Shown here piece after piece: positions 10,901 to 23,020 of a DNA stretch of 64,000 nt. Below the pieces are notes generated by a model, which had not been told where the DNA came from, searched no databases, and was given only the letters and a program-made list of their open reading frames with translations. The stretch's first letter is position 1, and each line of letters starts with the position of its first letter. A program made the translations under genes and the position numbers. The DNA comes from Limanda limanda (Eukaryota > Chordata > Actinopteri > Pleuronectiformes > Pleuronectidae): positions 27,409,873 through 27,473,872 of the forward strand of contig NC_083648.1 in the NCBI RefSeq assembly GCF_963576545.1, given 5' to 3'.

Positions 10901-11359
10901 GAAAGTGGTTGCATCTGGACTAATTTGGGTCCTGCAGATCGATTGGTACCATCCCCGAGCTTGTACGACCTTCGGAAGAGGTCGACCGACGAAATTCCCC
11001 CAAATCTGAGGAGATATTCTTGAATAACTTTTTTTGTGAAGGTCGGAGAGACTTGCAAGTAGGCTCTACCCCCACTAAATGGGGTAGCGCGCATCGATCG
11101 GTACCATCCTTGAGCTTTTCCGACTTTCGGAAGGGTTAGGGTTAGGGTTAGGGATGAAAGCACATAGGAGAAAGAGATATTCTTGAATAACTTTTTTTGT
11201 GAAGGTCGGAGAGACTTGGAAAGTGGTTGCATCTGGACTAATTTGGGTCCTGCGGATCGATTGGTACCATCTTTGAGCTTGTACGACCTTCGGAAGAGGT
11301 CGACCGACGAAATTCCCCCAAATCTGAGGAGATATTCTTGAATAACTTTTTTTGTGAAG
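7993..11359. repeat. 3.36-kb block, second tandem copy (3,367 bp)
   Basis: Directly follows the first copy with the same monomer order: A 7993, 8156, 8319, B 8476; A 8631, B 8794; A 8949, 9112, B 9275; A 9430, 9593, B 9756; A 9911, 10074, 10237, B 10400; A 10555, 10724, B 10887; A 11042, B 11205. It is 6 bp longer because A 8631 has three TTAGGG units where A 5270 has two. Other differences are single bases, for example CGG for CAG in the B at 8,794 and GACAT for GAGAT in A 9430. The near-identity and immediate adjacency point to a recent tandem duplication or unequal exchange. Confidence 0.95.
9112..9274 (+). repeat. Most divergent type A monomer, variant copy 2
   Basis: Identical set of changes to the monomer at 5,745, including G to A at 9,211 in the tract. 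It anchors the alignment of the two 3.36-kb tandem copies. Confidence 0.95.
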
Positions 11360-14300
11360 GTCGGAGAGACTTGCAAGTAGGCTCTACCCCCACTAAATGG
11401 GGTAGCGCGCATCGATCGGTACCATCCTTGAGCTTCTCCGACTTTCGGAAGGGTTAGGGTTAGGGTTAGGGATGAAAGCACATAGGAGAAAGAGATATTC
11501 TTGAATAACTTTTTTTGTGAAGGTCGGAGAGACTTGCAAGTAGGCTCTACCCCCACTAAATGGGGTAGCGCGCATCGATCGGTACCATCCCTGAGCTTCT
11601 CCGACTTTCGGAAGGGTTAGGGTTAGGGTTAGGGATGAAAGCACATAGGAGAAAGAGATATTCTTGAATAACTTTTTTTGTGAAGGTCGGAGAGACTTGG
11701 AAAGTGGTTGCATCTGGACTAATTTGGGTCCTGCGGATCGATTGGTACCATCCCCGAGCTTGTACGACCTTCGGAAGAGGTCGACCGACGAAATTCCCCC
11801 AAATCTGAGGAGATATTCTTGAATAACTTTTTTTGTGAAGGTCGGAGAGACTTGCAAGTAGGCTCTACCCCCACTAAATGGGGTAACGCGCATCGATCGG
11901 TACCATCCTTGAGCTTCTCCGACTTTCGGAAGGGTTAGGGTTAGGGTTAGGGATGAAAGCACATAGGAGAAAGAGATATTCTTGAATAACTTTTTTTTTG
12001 AAGGTCGGAGAGACTTGCAAGTAGGCTCTACCCCCACTAAATGGGGTAGCGCGCATCGATCGGTACCATCCTTGAGCTTCTCCGACTTTCGGAAGGGTTA
12101 GGGTTAGGGTTAGGGATGAAAGCACATAGGAGAAAGAGATATTCTTGAATAACTTTTTTTGTGAAGGTCGGAGAGACTTGGAAAGTGGTTGCATCTGGAC
12201 TAATTTGGGTCCTGCGGATCGATTGGTACCATCCCCGAGCTTGTACGACCTTCGGAAGAGGTCGACCGACGAAATTCCCCCAAATCTGAGGAGATATTCT
12301 TGAATAACTTTTTTTGTGAAGGTCGGAGAGACTTGCAAGTAGGCTCTACCCCCACTAAATGGGGTAGCGCGCATCGATCGGTACCATCCTTGAGCTTCTC
12401 CGACTTTCGGAAGGGTTAGGGTTAGGGTTAGGAATGAAAGCACATAGGAGAAAGAGATATTCTTGAATAACTTTTTTTGTGAAGGTCGGAGAGACTTGCA
12501 AGTAGGCTCTACCCCCACTAAATGGGGTAGCGCGCATCGATCGGTACCATCCTTGAGCTTCTCCGACTTTCGGAAGGGTTAGGGTTAGGGATGAAAGCAC
12601 ATAGGAGAAAGAGATATTCTTGAATAACTTTTTTTGTGAAGGTCGGAGAGACTTGGAAAGTGGTTGCATCTGGACTAATTTGGGTCCTGCGGATCGATTG
12701 GTACCATCCCCGAGCTTGTACGACCTTTGGAAGAGGTCGACCGACGAAATTCCCCCAAATCTGAGGAGATATTCTTGAATAACTTTTTTTGTGAAGGTCG
12801 GAGAGACTTGCAAGTAGGCTCTACCCCCACTAAATGGGGTAGCGCGCATCGATCGGTACCATCCTTGAGCTTCTCCGACTTTCGGAAGGGTTAGGGTTAG
12901 GGTTAGGGATGAAAGCACATAGGAGAAAGAGATATTCTTGAATAACTTTTTTTGTGAAGGTCGGAGAGACTTGCAAGTAGGCTGTACCCCCACTAAATGG
13001 GGTAGTGCGCATCGATCGGTACCATCCTTGAGCTTCTCCGACTTTCGGAAGGGTTAGGGTTAGGGTTAGGGATGAAAGCACATAGGAGAAAGAGATATTC
13101 TTGAATAACTTTTTTTGTGAAGGTCGGAGAGACTTGGAAAGTGGTTGCATCTGGACTAATTTGGGTCCTGCAGATCGATTGGTACCATCCCCGAGCTTGT
13201 ACGACCTTCGGAAGAGGTCGACCGACGAAATTCCCCCAAATCTGAGGAGATATTCTTGAATAACTTTTTTTGTGAAGGTCGGAGAGACTTGCAAGTAGGC
13301 TCTACCCCCACTAAATGGGGTAGCGCGCATCGATCGGTACCATCTTTGAGCTTCTCCGACTTTCGGAAGGGTTAGGGTTAGGGTTAGGGTTAGGGATGAA
13401 AGCACATAGGAGAAAGAGATATTCTTGAATAACTTTTTTTGTGAAGGTCGGAGAGACTTGGAAAGTGGTTGCATCTGGACTAATTTGGGTCCTGCGGATC
13501 GATTGGTACCATCCCCGAGCTTGTACGACCTTCGGAAGAGGTCGACCGACGAAATTCCCCCAAATCTGAGGAGATATTCTTGAATAACTTTTTTTGTGAA
13601 GGTCGGAGAGACTTGCAAGTAGGCTCTACCCCCACTAAATGGGGTAGCGCGCATCGATCGGTACCATCCTTGAGCTTCTCCGACTTTCGGAAGGGTTAGG
13701 GTTAGGGTTAGGGATGAAAGCACATAGGAGAAAGAGATATTCTTGAATAACTTTTTTTGTGAAGGTCGGAGAGACTTGCAAGTAGGCTGTACCCCCACTA
13801 AATGGGGTAGTGCGCATCGATCGGTACCATCCTTGAGCTTCTCCGACTTTCGGAAGGGTTAGGGTTAGGGTTAGGGATGAAAGCACATAGGAGAAAGAGA
13901 TATTCTTGAATAACTTTTTTTGTGAAGGTCGGAGAGACTTGGAAAGTGGTTGCATCTGGACTAATTTGGGTCCTGCAGATCGATTGGTACCATCCCCGAG
14001 CTTGTACGACCTTCGGAAGAGGTCGACCGACGAAATTCCCCCAAATCTGAGGAGATATTCTTGAATAACTTTTTTTGTGAAGGTCGGAGAGACTTGCAAG
14101 TAGGCTCTACCCCCACTAAATGGGGTAGCGCGCATCGATCGGTACCATCCTTGAGCTTCTCCGACTTTCGGAAGGGTTAGGGTTAGGGTTAGGGATGAAA
14201 GCACATAGGAGAAAGAGATATTCTTGAATAACTTTTTTTGTGAAGGTCGGAGAGACTTGCAAGTAGGCTCTACCCCCACTAAATGGGGTAGCGCGCATCG

Positions 14301-15207
14301 ATCGGTACCATCCTTGAGCTTCTCCGACTTTCGGAAGGGTTAGGGTTAGGGTTAGGGATGAAAGCACATAGGAGAAAGACATATTCTTGAATAACTTTTT
14401 TTGTGAAGGTCGGAGAGACTTGGAAAGTGGTTGCATCTGGACTAATTTGGGTCCTGCAGATCGATTGGTACCATCCCCGAGCTTGTACGACCTTCGGAAG
14501 AGGTCGACCGACGAAATTCCCCCAAATCTGAGGAGATATTCTTGAATAACTTTTTTTGTGAAGGTCGGAGAGACTTGCAAGTAGGCTCTACCCCCACTAA
14601 ATGGGGTAGCGCGCATCGATCAGTACCATCCTTGAGCTTCTCCGACTTTCGGAAGGGTTAGGGTTAGGGTTAGGGATGAAAGCACATAGGAGAAAGAGAT
14701 ATTCTTGAATAACTTTTTTTGTGAAGGTCGGAGAGACTTGCAAGTAGGCTCTACCCCCACTAAATGGGGTAGCGCGCATCGATCTGTACCATTCTTGAGC
14801 TTCTCCGACTTTCGGAAGGGTTAGGGTTAGGGTTAGGGATGAAAGCACATAGGAGAAAGAGATATTCTTGAATAACTTTTTTTGTGAAGGTCGGAGAGAC
14901 TTGCAAGTAGGCTCTACCCCCACTAAATGGGGTAGCGCGCATCGATCGGTACCATCCTTGAGCTTCTCCGACTTTCGGAAGGGTTAGGGTTAGGGTTAGG
15001 GATGAAAGCACATAGGAGAAAGAGATATTCTTGAATAACTTTTTTTGTGAAGGTCGGAGAGACTTGGAAAGTGGTTGCATCTGGACTAATTTGGGTCCTG
15101 CGGATCGATTTGTACCATCCCCGAGCTTGTACGACCTTCGGAAGAGGTCGACCGACGAAATTCCCCCAAATCTGAGGAGATATTCTTGAATAACTTTTTT
15201 TGTGAAG
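11360..15207. repeat. Mixed trimer segment with one dimer and one tetramer
   Basis: Monomers: A 11360, 11523, B 11686; A 11841, 12004, B 12167; A 12322, 12485, B 12642; A 12797, 12960, B 13123; A 13278, B 13447; A 13602, 13765, B 13928; A 14083, 14246, B 14409; A 14564, 14727, 14890, B 15053. A 13278 has four TTAGGG units and A 12485 has two. A 11841 ends with nine T because the usual GTG reads TTG. The stretch from 14,083 repeats the diagnostic order of 6,063-7,187 and continues past 15,208 in the same register. Confidence 0.94.
14564..15207. repeat. A-A-A-B tetramer (644 bp), marker copy
   Basis: Three A monomers before one B: the first has GATCAGTACC, the second GATCTGTACCATTC, the third is near consensus. 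The same tetramer, with the same variants, occurs at 6,544-7,187, 9,911-10,554, 55,808-56,451 and 61,576-62,219. In the otherwise matching stretch at 19,829-21,108 exactly these 644 bp are absent, so the tetramer behaves as a unit that can be lost cleanly. Other tetramers without these markers are at 4,632-5,269, 7,993-8,630 and 56,452-57,095. Confidence 0.93.
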
Positions 15208-18200
15208 GTCGGAGAGACTTGCAAGTAGGCTCTACCCCCACTAAATGGGGTAGCGCGCATCGATCAGTACCATCCTTGAGCTTCTCCGACTTTCGGAAGG
15301 GTTAGGGTTAGGGTTAGGGATGAAAGCACATAGGAGAAAGAGATATTCTTGAATAACTTTTTTTGTGAAGGTCGGAGAGACTTGCAAGTAGGCTGTACCC
15401 CCACTAAATGGGGTAGTGCGCATCGATCGGTACCATCCTTGAGCTTCTCCGACTTTCGGAAGGGTTAGGGTTAGGGTTAGGGATGAAAGCACATAGGAGA
15501 AAGAGATATTCTTGAATAACTTTTTTTGTGAAGGTCGGAGAGACTTGGAAAGTGGTTGCATCTGGACTAATTTGGGTCCTGCAGATCGATTGGTACCATC
15601 CCCGAGCTTGTACGACCTTCGGAAGAGGTCGACCGACGAAATTCCCCCAAATCTGAGGAGATATTCTTGAATAACTTTTTTTGTGAAGGTCGGAGAGACT
15701 TGCAAGTAGGCTCTACCCCCACTAAATGGGGTAGCGCGCATCGATTGGTACCATCCTTGAGCTTTTCCGACTTTTGGAAGGGTTAGGGTTAGGGTTAGGG
15801 ATGAAAGCACATAGGAGAAAGAGATATTCTTGAATAACTTTTTTTGTGAAGGTCGGAGAGACTTGGAAAGTGGTTGCATCTGGACTAATTTGGGTCCTGC
15901 GGATCGATTGGTACCATCTTTGAGCTTGTACGACCTTCGGAAGAGGTCGACCGACGAAATTCCCCCAAATCTGAGGAGATATTCTTGAATAACTTTTTTT
16001 GTGAAGGTCGGAGAGACTTGCAAGTAGGCTCTACCCCCACTAAATGGGGTAGCGCACATCGATCGGTACCATCCTTGAGCTTCTCCGACTTTCGGAAGGG
16101 TTAGGGTTAGGGTTAGGGATGAAAGCACATAGGAGAAAGAGATATTCTTGAATAACTTTTTTTGTGAAGGTCGGAGAGACTTGCAAGTAGGCTTTACCCC
16201 CACTAAATGGGGTAGCGCGCATCGATCGGTACCATCCTTGAGCTTCTCCGACTTTCGGAAGGGTTAGGGTTAGGGATGAAAGCACATAGGAGAAAGAGAT
16301 ATTCTTGAATAACTTTTTTTGTGAAGGTCGGAGAGACTTGGAAAGTGGTTGCATCTGGACTAATTTGGGTCCTGCGGATCGATTGGTACCATCCCCGAGC
16401 TTGTACGACCTTCGGAAGAGGTCGACCGACGAAATTCCCCCAAATCTGAGGAGATATTCTTGAATAACTTTTTTTGTAAAGGTCGGAGAGACTTGCAAGT
16501 AGGCTCTACCCCCACTAAATGGGGTAGCGCGCATCGATCGGTACCATCTTTGAGCTTCTCCGACTTTCGGAAGGGTTAGGGTTAGGGTTAGGGATGAAAG
16601 CACATAGGAGAAAGAGATATTCTTGAATAACTTTTTTTGTGAAGGTCGGAGAGACTTGCAAGTAGGCTCTACCCCCACTAAATGGGGTAGCGCGCATCGA
16701 TCGGTACCATCCTTGAGCTTCTCCGACTTTCGGAAGGGTTAGGGTTAGGGTTAGGGATGAAAGCACATAGGAGAAAGAGATATTCTTGAATAACTTTTTT
16801 TGTGAAGGTCGGAGAGACTTGGAAAGTGGTTGCATCTGGACTAATTTGGGTCCTGCGGATCGATTGGTACCATCTTTGAGCTTGTACGACCTTCGGAAGA
16901 GGTCGACCGACGAAATTCCCCCAAATCTGAGGAGATATTCTTGAATAACTTTTTTTGTGAAGGTCGGAGAGACTTGCAAGTAGGCTCTACCCCCACTAAA
17001 TGGGGTAGCGCGCATCGATCGGTACCATCCTTGAGCTTCTCCGACTTTCGGAAGGGTTAGGGTTAGGGTTAGGGATGAAAGCACATAGGAGAAAGAGATA
17101 TTCTTGAATAACTTTTTTTGTGAATGTCGGAGAGACTTGCAAGTAGGCTTTACCCCCACTAAATGGGGTAGCGCGCATCGATCGGTACCATCCTTGAGCT
17201 TCTCCGACTTTCGGAAGGGTTAGGGTTAGGGATGAAAGCACATAGGAGAAAGAGATATTCTTGAATAACTTTTTTTGTGAAGGTCGGAGAGACTTGGAAA
17301 GTGGTTGCATCTGGACTAATTTGGGTCCTGCGGATCGATTGGTACCATCCCCGAGCTTGTACGACCTTCGGAAGAGGTCGACCGACAAAATTCCCCCAAA
17401 TCTGAGGAGATATTCTTGAATAACTTTTTTTGTAAAGGTCGGAGAGACTTGCAAGTAGGCTCTACCCCCACTAAATGGGGTAGCGCGCATCGATCGGTAC
17501 CATCTTTGAGCTTCTCCGACTTTCGGAAGGGTTAGGGTTAGGGTTAGGGATGAAAGCACATAGGAGAAAGAGATATTCTTGAATAACTTTTTTTGTGAAG
17601 GTCGGAGAGACTTGCAAGTAGGCTCTACCCCCACTAAATGGGGTAGCGCGCATCGATCAGTACCATCTTTGAGCTTCTCCGACTTTCGGAAGGGTTAGGG
17701 TTAGGGTTAGGGATGAAAGCACATAGGAGAAAGAGATATTCTTGAATAACTTTTTTTGTGAAGGTCGGAGAGACTTGGAAAGTGGTTGCATCTGGACTAA
17801 TTTGGGTCCTGCGGATCGATTGGTACCATCCCCGAGCTTGTACGACCTTCGAAAGAGGTCGACCGACGAAATTCCCCCAAATCTGAGGAGATATTCTTGA
17901 ATAACTTTTTTTGTGAAGGTCGGAGAGACTTGCAAGTAGGCTCTACCCCCACTAAATGGGGTAGCGCGCATCGATCGGTACCATCCTTGAGCTTCTCCGA
18001 CTTTCGGAAGGGTTAGGGTTAGGGTTAGGAATGAAAGCACATAGGAGAAAGAGATATTCTTGAATAACTTTTTTTGTGAAGGTCGGAGAGACTTGCAAGT
18101 AGGCTCTACCCCCACTAAATGGGGTAGCGCACATCGATCGGTACCATCCTTGAGCTTCTCCGACTTTCGGAAGGGTTAGGGTTAGGGATGAAAGCACATA

Positions 18201-20309
18201 GGAGAAAGAGATATTCTTGAATAACTTTTTTTGTGAAGGTCGGAGAGACTTGGAAAGTGGTTGCATCTGGACTAATTTGGGTCCTGCGGATCGATTGGTA
18301 CCATCCCCGAGCTTGTACGACCTTTGGAAGAGGTCGACCGACGAAATTCCCCCAAATCTGAGGAGATATTCTTGAATAACTTTTTTTGTGAAGGTCGGAG
18401 AGACTTGCAAGTAGGCTCTACCCCCACTAAATGGGGTAGCGCGCATCGATCGGTACCATCCTTGAGCTTCTCCGACTTTCGGAAGGGTTAGGGTTAGGGT
18501 TAGGGATGAAAGCACATAGGAGAAAGAGATATTCTTGAATAACTTTTTTTGTGAAGGTCGGAGAGACTTGCAAGTAGGCTCTACCCCCACTAAATGGGGT
18601 AGCGCACATCGATCGGTACCATCCTTGAGCTTCTCCGACTTTCGGAAGGGTTAGGGTTAGGGTTAGGGATGAAAGCACATAGGAGAAAGAGATATTCTTG
18701 AATAACTTTTTTTGTGAAGGTCGGAGAGACTTGGAAAGTGGTTGCATCTGGACTAATTTGGGTCCTGCGGATCGATTGGTACCATCCCCGAGCTTGTACG
18801 ACCTTCGGAAGAGGTCGACCGACGAAATTCCCCCAAATCTGAGGAGATATTCTTGAATAACTTTTTTTGTGAAGGTCGGAGAGACTTGCAAGTAGGCTCT
18901 ACCCCCACTAAATGGGGTAGCGCGCATCGATCGGTACCATCCTTGAGCTTCTCCGACTTTCGGAAGAGGTCGACCGACGAAATTCCCCCAAATCTGAGGA
19001 GATATTCTTGAATAACTTTTTTTGTGAAGGTCGGAGAGACTTGCAAGTAGGCTCTACCCCCACTAAATGGGGTAGCGCACATCGATCGGTACCATCCTTG
19101 AGCTTCTCCGACTTTCGGAAGGGTTAGGGTTAGGGTTAGGGATGAAAGCACATAGGAGAAAGAGATATTCTTGAATAACTTTTTTTGTGAAGGTCGGAGA
19201 GACTTGGAAAGTGGTTGCATCTGGACTAATTTGGGTCCTGCGGATCGATTGGTACCATCCCCGAGCTTGTACGACCTTCGGAAGAGGTCGACCGACGAAA
19301 TTCCCCCAAATCTGAGGAGATATTCTTGAATAACTTTTTTTGTGAAGGTCGGAGAGACTTGCAAGTAGGCTCTACCCCCACTAAATGGGGTAGCGCGCAT
19401 CGATCGGTACCATCCTTGAGCTTCTCCGACTTTCGGAAGGGTTAGGGTTAGGGTTAGGGATGAAAGCACATAGGAGAAAGAGATATTCTTGAAAAACTTT
19501 TTTTGTGAAGGTCGGAGAGACTTGCAAGTAGGCTGTACCCCCACTAAATGGGGTAGTGCGCATCGATCGGTACCATCCTTGAGCTTCTCCGACTTTCGGA
19601 AGGGTTAGGGTTAGGGTTAGGGATGAAAGCACATAGGAGAAAGAGATATTCTTGAATAACTTTTTTTGTGAAGGTCGGAGAGACTTGGAAAGTGGTTGCA
19701 TCTGGACTAATTTGGGTCCTGCAGATCGATTGGTACCATCCCCGAGCTTGTACGACCTTCGGAAGAGGTCGACCGACGAAATTCCCCCAAATCTGAGGAG
19801 ATATTCTTGAATAACTTTTTTTGTGAAGGTCGGAGAGACTTGCAAGTAGGCTCTACCCCCACTAAATGGGGTAGCGCGCATCGATCGGTACCATCCTTGA
19901 GCTTCTCCGACTTTCGGAAGGGTTAGGGTTAGGGTTAGGGATGAAAGCACATAGGAGAAAGAGATATTCTTGAATAACTTTTTTTGTGAAGGTCGGAGAG
20001 ACTTGCAAGTAGGCTCTACCCCCACTAAATGGGGTAGCGCGCATCGATCGGTACCATCCTTGAGCTTCTCCGACTTTCGGAAGGGTTAGGGTTAGGGTTA
20101 GGGATGAAAGCACATAGGAGAAAGACATATTCTTGAATAACTTTTTTTGTGAAGGTCGGAGAGACTTGGAAAGTGGTTGCATCTGGACTAATTTGGGTCC
20201 TGCGGATCGATTGGTACCATCCCCGAGCTTGTACGACCTTCGGAAGAGGTCGACCGACGAAATTCCCCCAAATCTGAGGAGATATTCTTGAATAACTTTT
20301 TTTGTGAAG
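15208..20309. repeat. 5.1-kb segment, truncated relative of the next super-repeat
   Basis: Monomers: A 15208, 15371, B 15534; A 15689, B 15852; A 16007, 16170, B 16327; A 16482, 16645, B 16808; A 16963, 17126, B 17283; A 17438, 17601, B 17764; A 17919, 18082, B 18239; A 18394, 18557, B 18720; hybrid 18875; A 19030, B 19193; A 19348, 19511, B 19674; A 19829, 19992, B 20155. The first 3.35 kb match 20,310-23,658 at a constant shift of 5,102 bp, including GTAAAGG junctions near 16,478 and 17,434 and two-unit tracts in A 16170, 17126 and 18082. After that the registers part, close to the hybrid monomer. Confidence 0.94.
18875..19029 (+). repeat. A/B hybrid monomer (155 bp)
   Basis: Bases 1-92 are type A (GCAAGTAGGC, CTACCCC stem, CTCCGACTTTCGGAAG) and bases 93-155 are type B (AGGTCGACCGACG onward). 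The switch lies within TTCGGAAG at 18,959-18,966, the last bases shared before the A and B cassettes diverge. It has no TTAGGG tract and has B length. It is the only hybrid of this polarity in the window; the reciprocal form occurs four times on the right. It lies where the 5,102-bp correspondence with 20,310 onward stops, consistent with a rearrangement point. Confidence 0.95.
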
Positions 20310-21583
20310 GTCGGAGAGACTTGCAAGTAGGCTCTACCCCCACTAAATGGGGTAGCGCGCATCGATCAGTACCATCCTTGAGCTTCTCCGACTTTCGGAA
20401 GGGTTAGGGTTAGGGTTAGGGATGAAAGCACATAGGAGAAAGAGATATTCTTGAATAACTTTTTTTGTGAAGGTCGGAGAGACTTGCAAGTAGGCTGTAC
20501 CCCCACTAAATGGGGTAGTGCGCATCGATCGGTACCATCCTTGAGCTTCTCCGACTTTCGGAAGGGTTAGGGTTAGGGTTAGGGATGAAAGCACATAGGA
20601 GAAAGAGATATTCTTGAATAACTTTTTTTGTGAAGGTCGGAGAGACTTGGAAAGTGGTTGCATCTGGACTAATTTGGGTCCTGCAGATCGATTGGTACCA
20701 TCCCCGAGCTTGTACGACCTTCGGAAGAGGTCGACCGACGAAATTCCCCCAAATCTGAGGAGATATTCTTGAATAACTTTTTTTGTGAAGGTCGGAGAGA
20801 CTTGCAAGTAGGCTCTACCCCCACTAAATGGGGTAGCGCGCATCGATTGGTACCATCCTTGAGCTTTTCCGACTTTCGGAAGGGTTAGGGTTAGGGTTAG
20901 GGATGAAAGCACATAGGAGAAAGAGATATTCTTGAATAACTTTTTTTGTGAAGGTCGGAGAGACTTGGAAAGTGGTTGCATCTGGACTAATTTGGGTCCT
21001 GCGGATCGATTGGTACCATCTTTGAGCTTGTACGACCTTCGGAAGAGGTCGACCGACGAAATTCCCCCAAATCTGAGGAGATATTCTTGAATAACTTTTT
21101 TTGTGAAGGTCGGAGAGACTTGCAAGTAGGCTCTACCCCCACTAAATGGGGTAGCGCACATCGATCGGTACCATCCTTGAGCTTCTCCGACTTTCGGAAG
21201 GGTTAGGGTTAGGGTTAGGGATGAAAGCACATAGGAGAAAGAGATATTCTTGAATAACTTTTTTTGTGAAGGTCGGAGAGACTTGCAAGTAGGCTTTACC
21301 CCCACTAAATGGGGTAGCGCGCATCGATCGGTACCATCCTTGAGCTTCTCCGACTTTCGGAAGGGTTAGGGTTAGGGATGAAAGCACATAGGAGAAAGAG
21401 ATATTCTTGAATAACTTTTTTTGTGAAGGTCGGAGAGACTTGGAAAGTGGTTGCATCTGGACTAATTTGGGTCCTGCGGATCGATTGGTACCATCCCCGA
21501 GCTTGTACGACCTTCGGAAGAGGTCGACCGACGAAATTCCCCCAAATCTGAGGAGATATTCTTGAATAACTTTTTTTGTAAAG

Positions 21584-22064
21584 GTCGGAGAGACTTGCAA
21601 GTAGGCTCTACCCCCACTAAATGGGGTAGCGCGCATCGATCGGTACCATCTTTGAGCTTCTCCGACTTTCGGAAGGGTTAGGGTTAGGGTTAGGGATGAA
21701 AGCACATAGGAGAAAGAGATATTCTTGAATAACTTTTTTTGTGAAGGTCGGAGAGACTTGCAAGTAGGCTCTACCCCCACTAAATGGGGTAGCGCGCATC
21801 GATCGGTACCATCCTTGAGCTTCTCCGACTTTCGGAAGGGTTAGGGTTAGGGTTAGGGATGAAAGCACATAGGAGAAAGAGATATTCTTGAATAACTTTT
21901 TTTGTGAAGGTCGGAGAGACTTGGAAAGTGGTTGCATCTGGACTAATTTGGGTCCTGCGGATCGATTGGTACCATCCCCGAGCTTGTACGACCTTCGGAA
22001 GAGGTCGACCGACGAAATTCCCCCAAATCTGAGGAGATATTCTTGAATAACTTTTTTTGTGAAG
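21584..22064 (+). repeat. A-A-B higher-order unit (481 bp example)
   Basis: Representative trimer: A at 21,584, A at 21,747, B at 21,910. 163+163+155 gives 481, the commonest spacing between successive B monomers. It becomes 475 when one A has two TTAGGG units and 487 when one has four. Trimers of this type form nearly all of 15,208-51,796. Left of 15.2 kb and right of 54 kb, A-B dimers and A-A-A-B tetramers are more frequent. The two A positions are not interchangeable: they hold different diagnostic variants, so the trimer is the unit that is copied. Confidence 0.95.
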
Positions 22065-23020
22065 GTCGGAGAGACTTGCAAGTAGGCTCTACCCCCACTA
22101 AATGGGGTAGCGCGCATCGATCGGTACCATCCTTGAGCTTCTCCGACTTTCGGAAGGGTTAGGGTTAGGGTTAGGGATGAAAGCACATAGGAGAAAGAGA
22201 TATTCTTGAATAACTTTTTTTGTGAAGGTCGGAGAGACTTGCAAGTAGGCTTTACCCCCACTAAATGGGGTAGCGCGCATCGATCGGTACCATCCTTGAG
22301 CTTCTCCGACTTTCGGAAGGGTTAGGGTTAGGGATGAAAGCACATAGGAGAAAGAGATATTCTTGAATAACTTTTTTTGTGAAGGTCGGAGAGACTTGGA
22401 AAGTGGTTGCATCTGGACTAATTTGGGTCCTGCGGATCGATTGGTACCATCCCCGAGCTTGTACGACCTTCGGAAGAGGTCGACCGACGAAATTCCCCCA
22501 AATCTGAGGAGATATTCTTGAATAACTTTTTTTGTAAAGGTCGGAGAGACTTGCAAGTAGGCTCTACCCCCACTAAATGGGGTAGCGCGCATCGATCGGT
22601 ACCATCTTTGAGCTTCTCCGACTTTCGGAAGGGTTAGGGTTAGGGTTAGGGATGAAAGCACATAGGAGAAAGAGATATTCTTGAATAACTTTTTTTGTGA
22701 AGGTCGGAGAGACTTGCAAGTAGGCTCTACCCCCACTAAATGGGGTAGCGCGCATCGATCGGTACCATCCTTGAGCTTCTCCGACTTTCGGAAGGGTTAG
22801 GGTTAGGGTTAGGGATGAAAGCACATAGGAGAAAGAGATATTCTTGAATAACTTTTTTTGTGAAGGTCGGAGAGACTTGGAAAGTGGTTGCATCTGGACT
22901 AATTTGGGTCCTGCGGATCGATTGGTACCATCCCCGAGCTTGTACGACCTTCGAAAGAGGTCGACCGACGAAATTCCCCCAAATCTGAGGAGATATTCTT
23001 GAATAACTTTTTTTGTGAAG

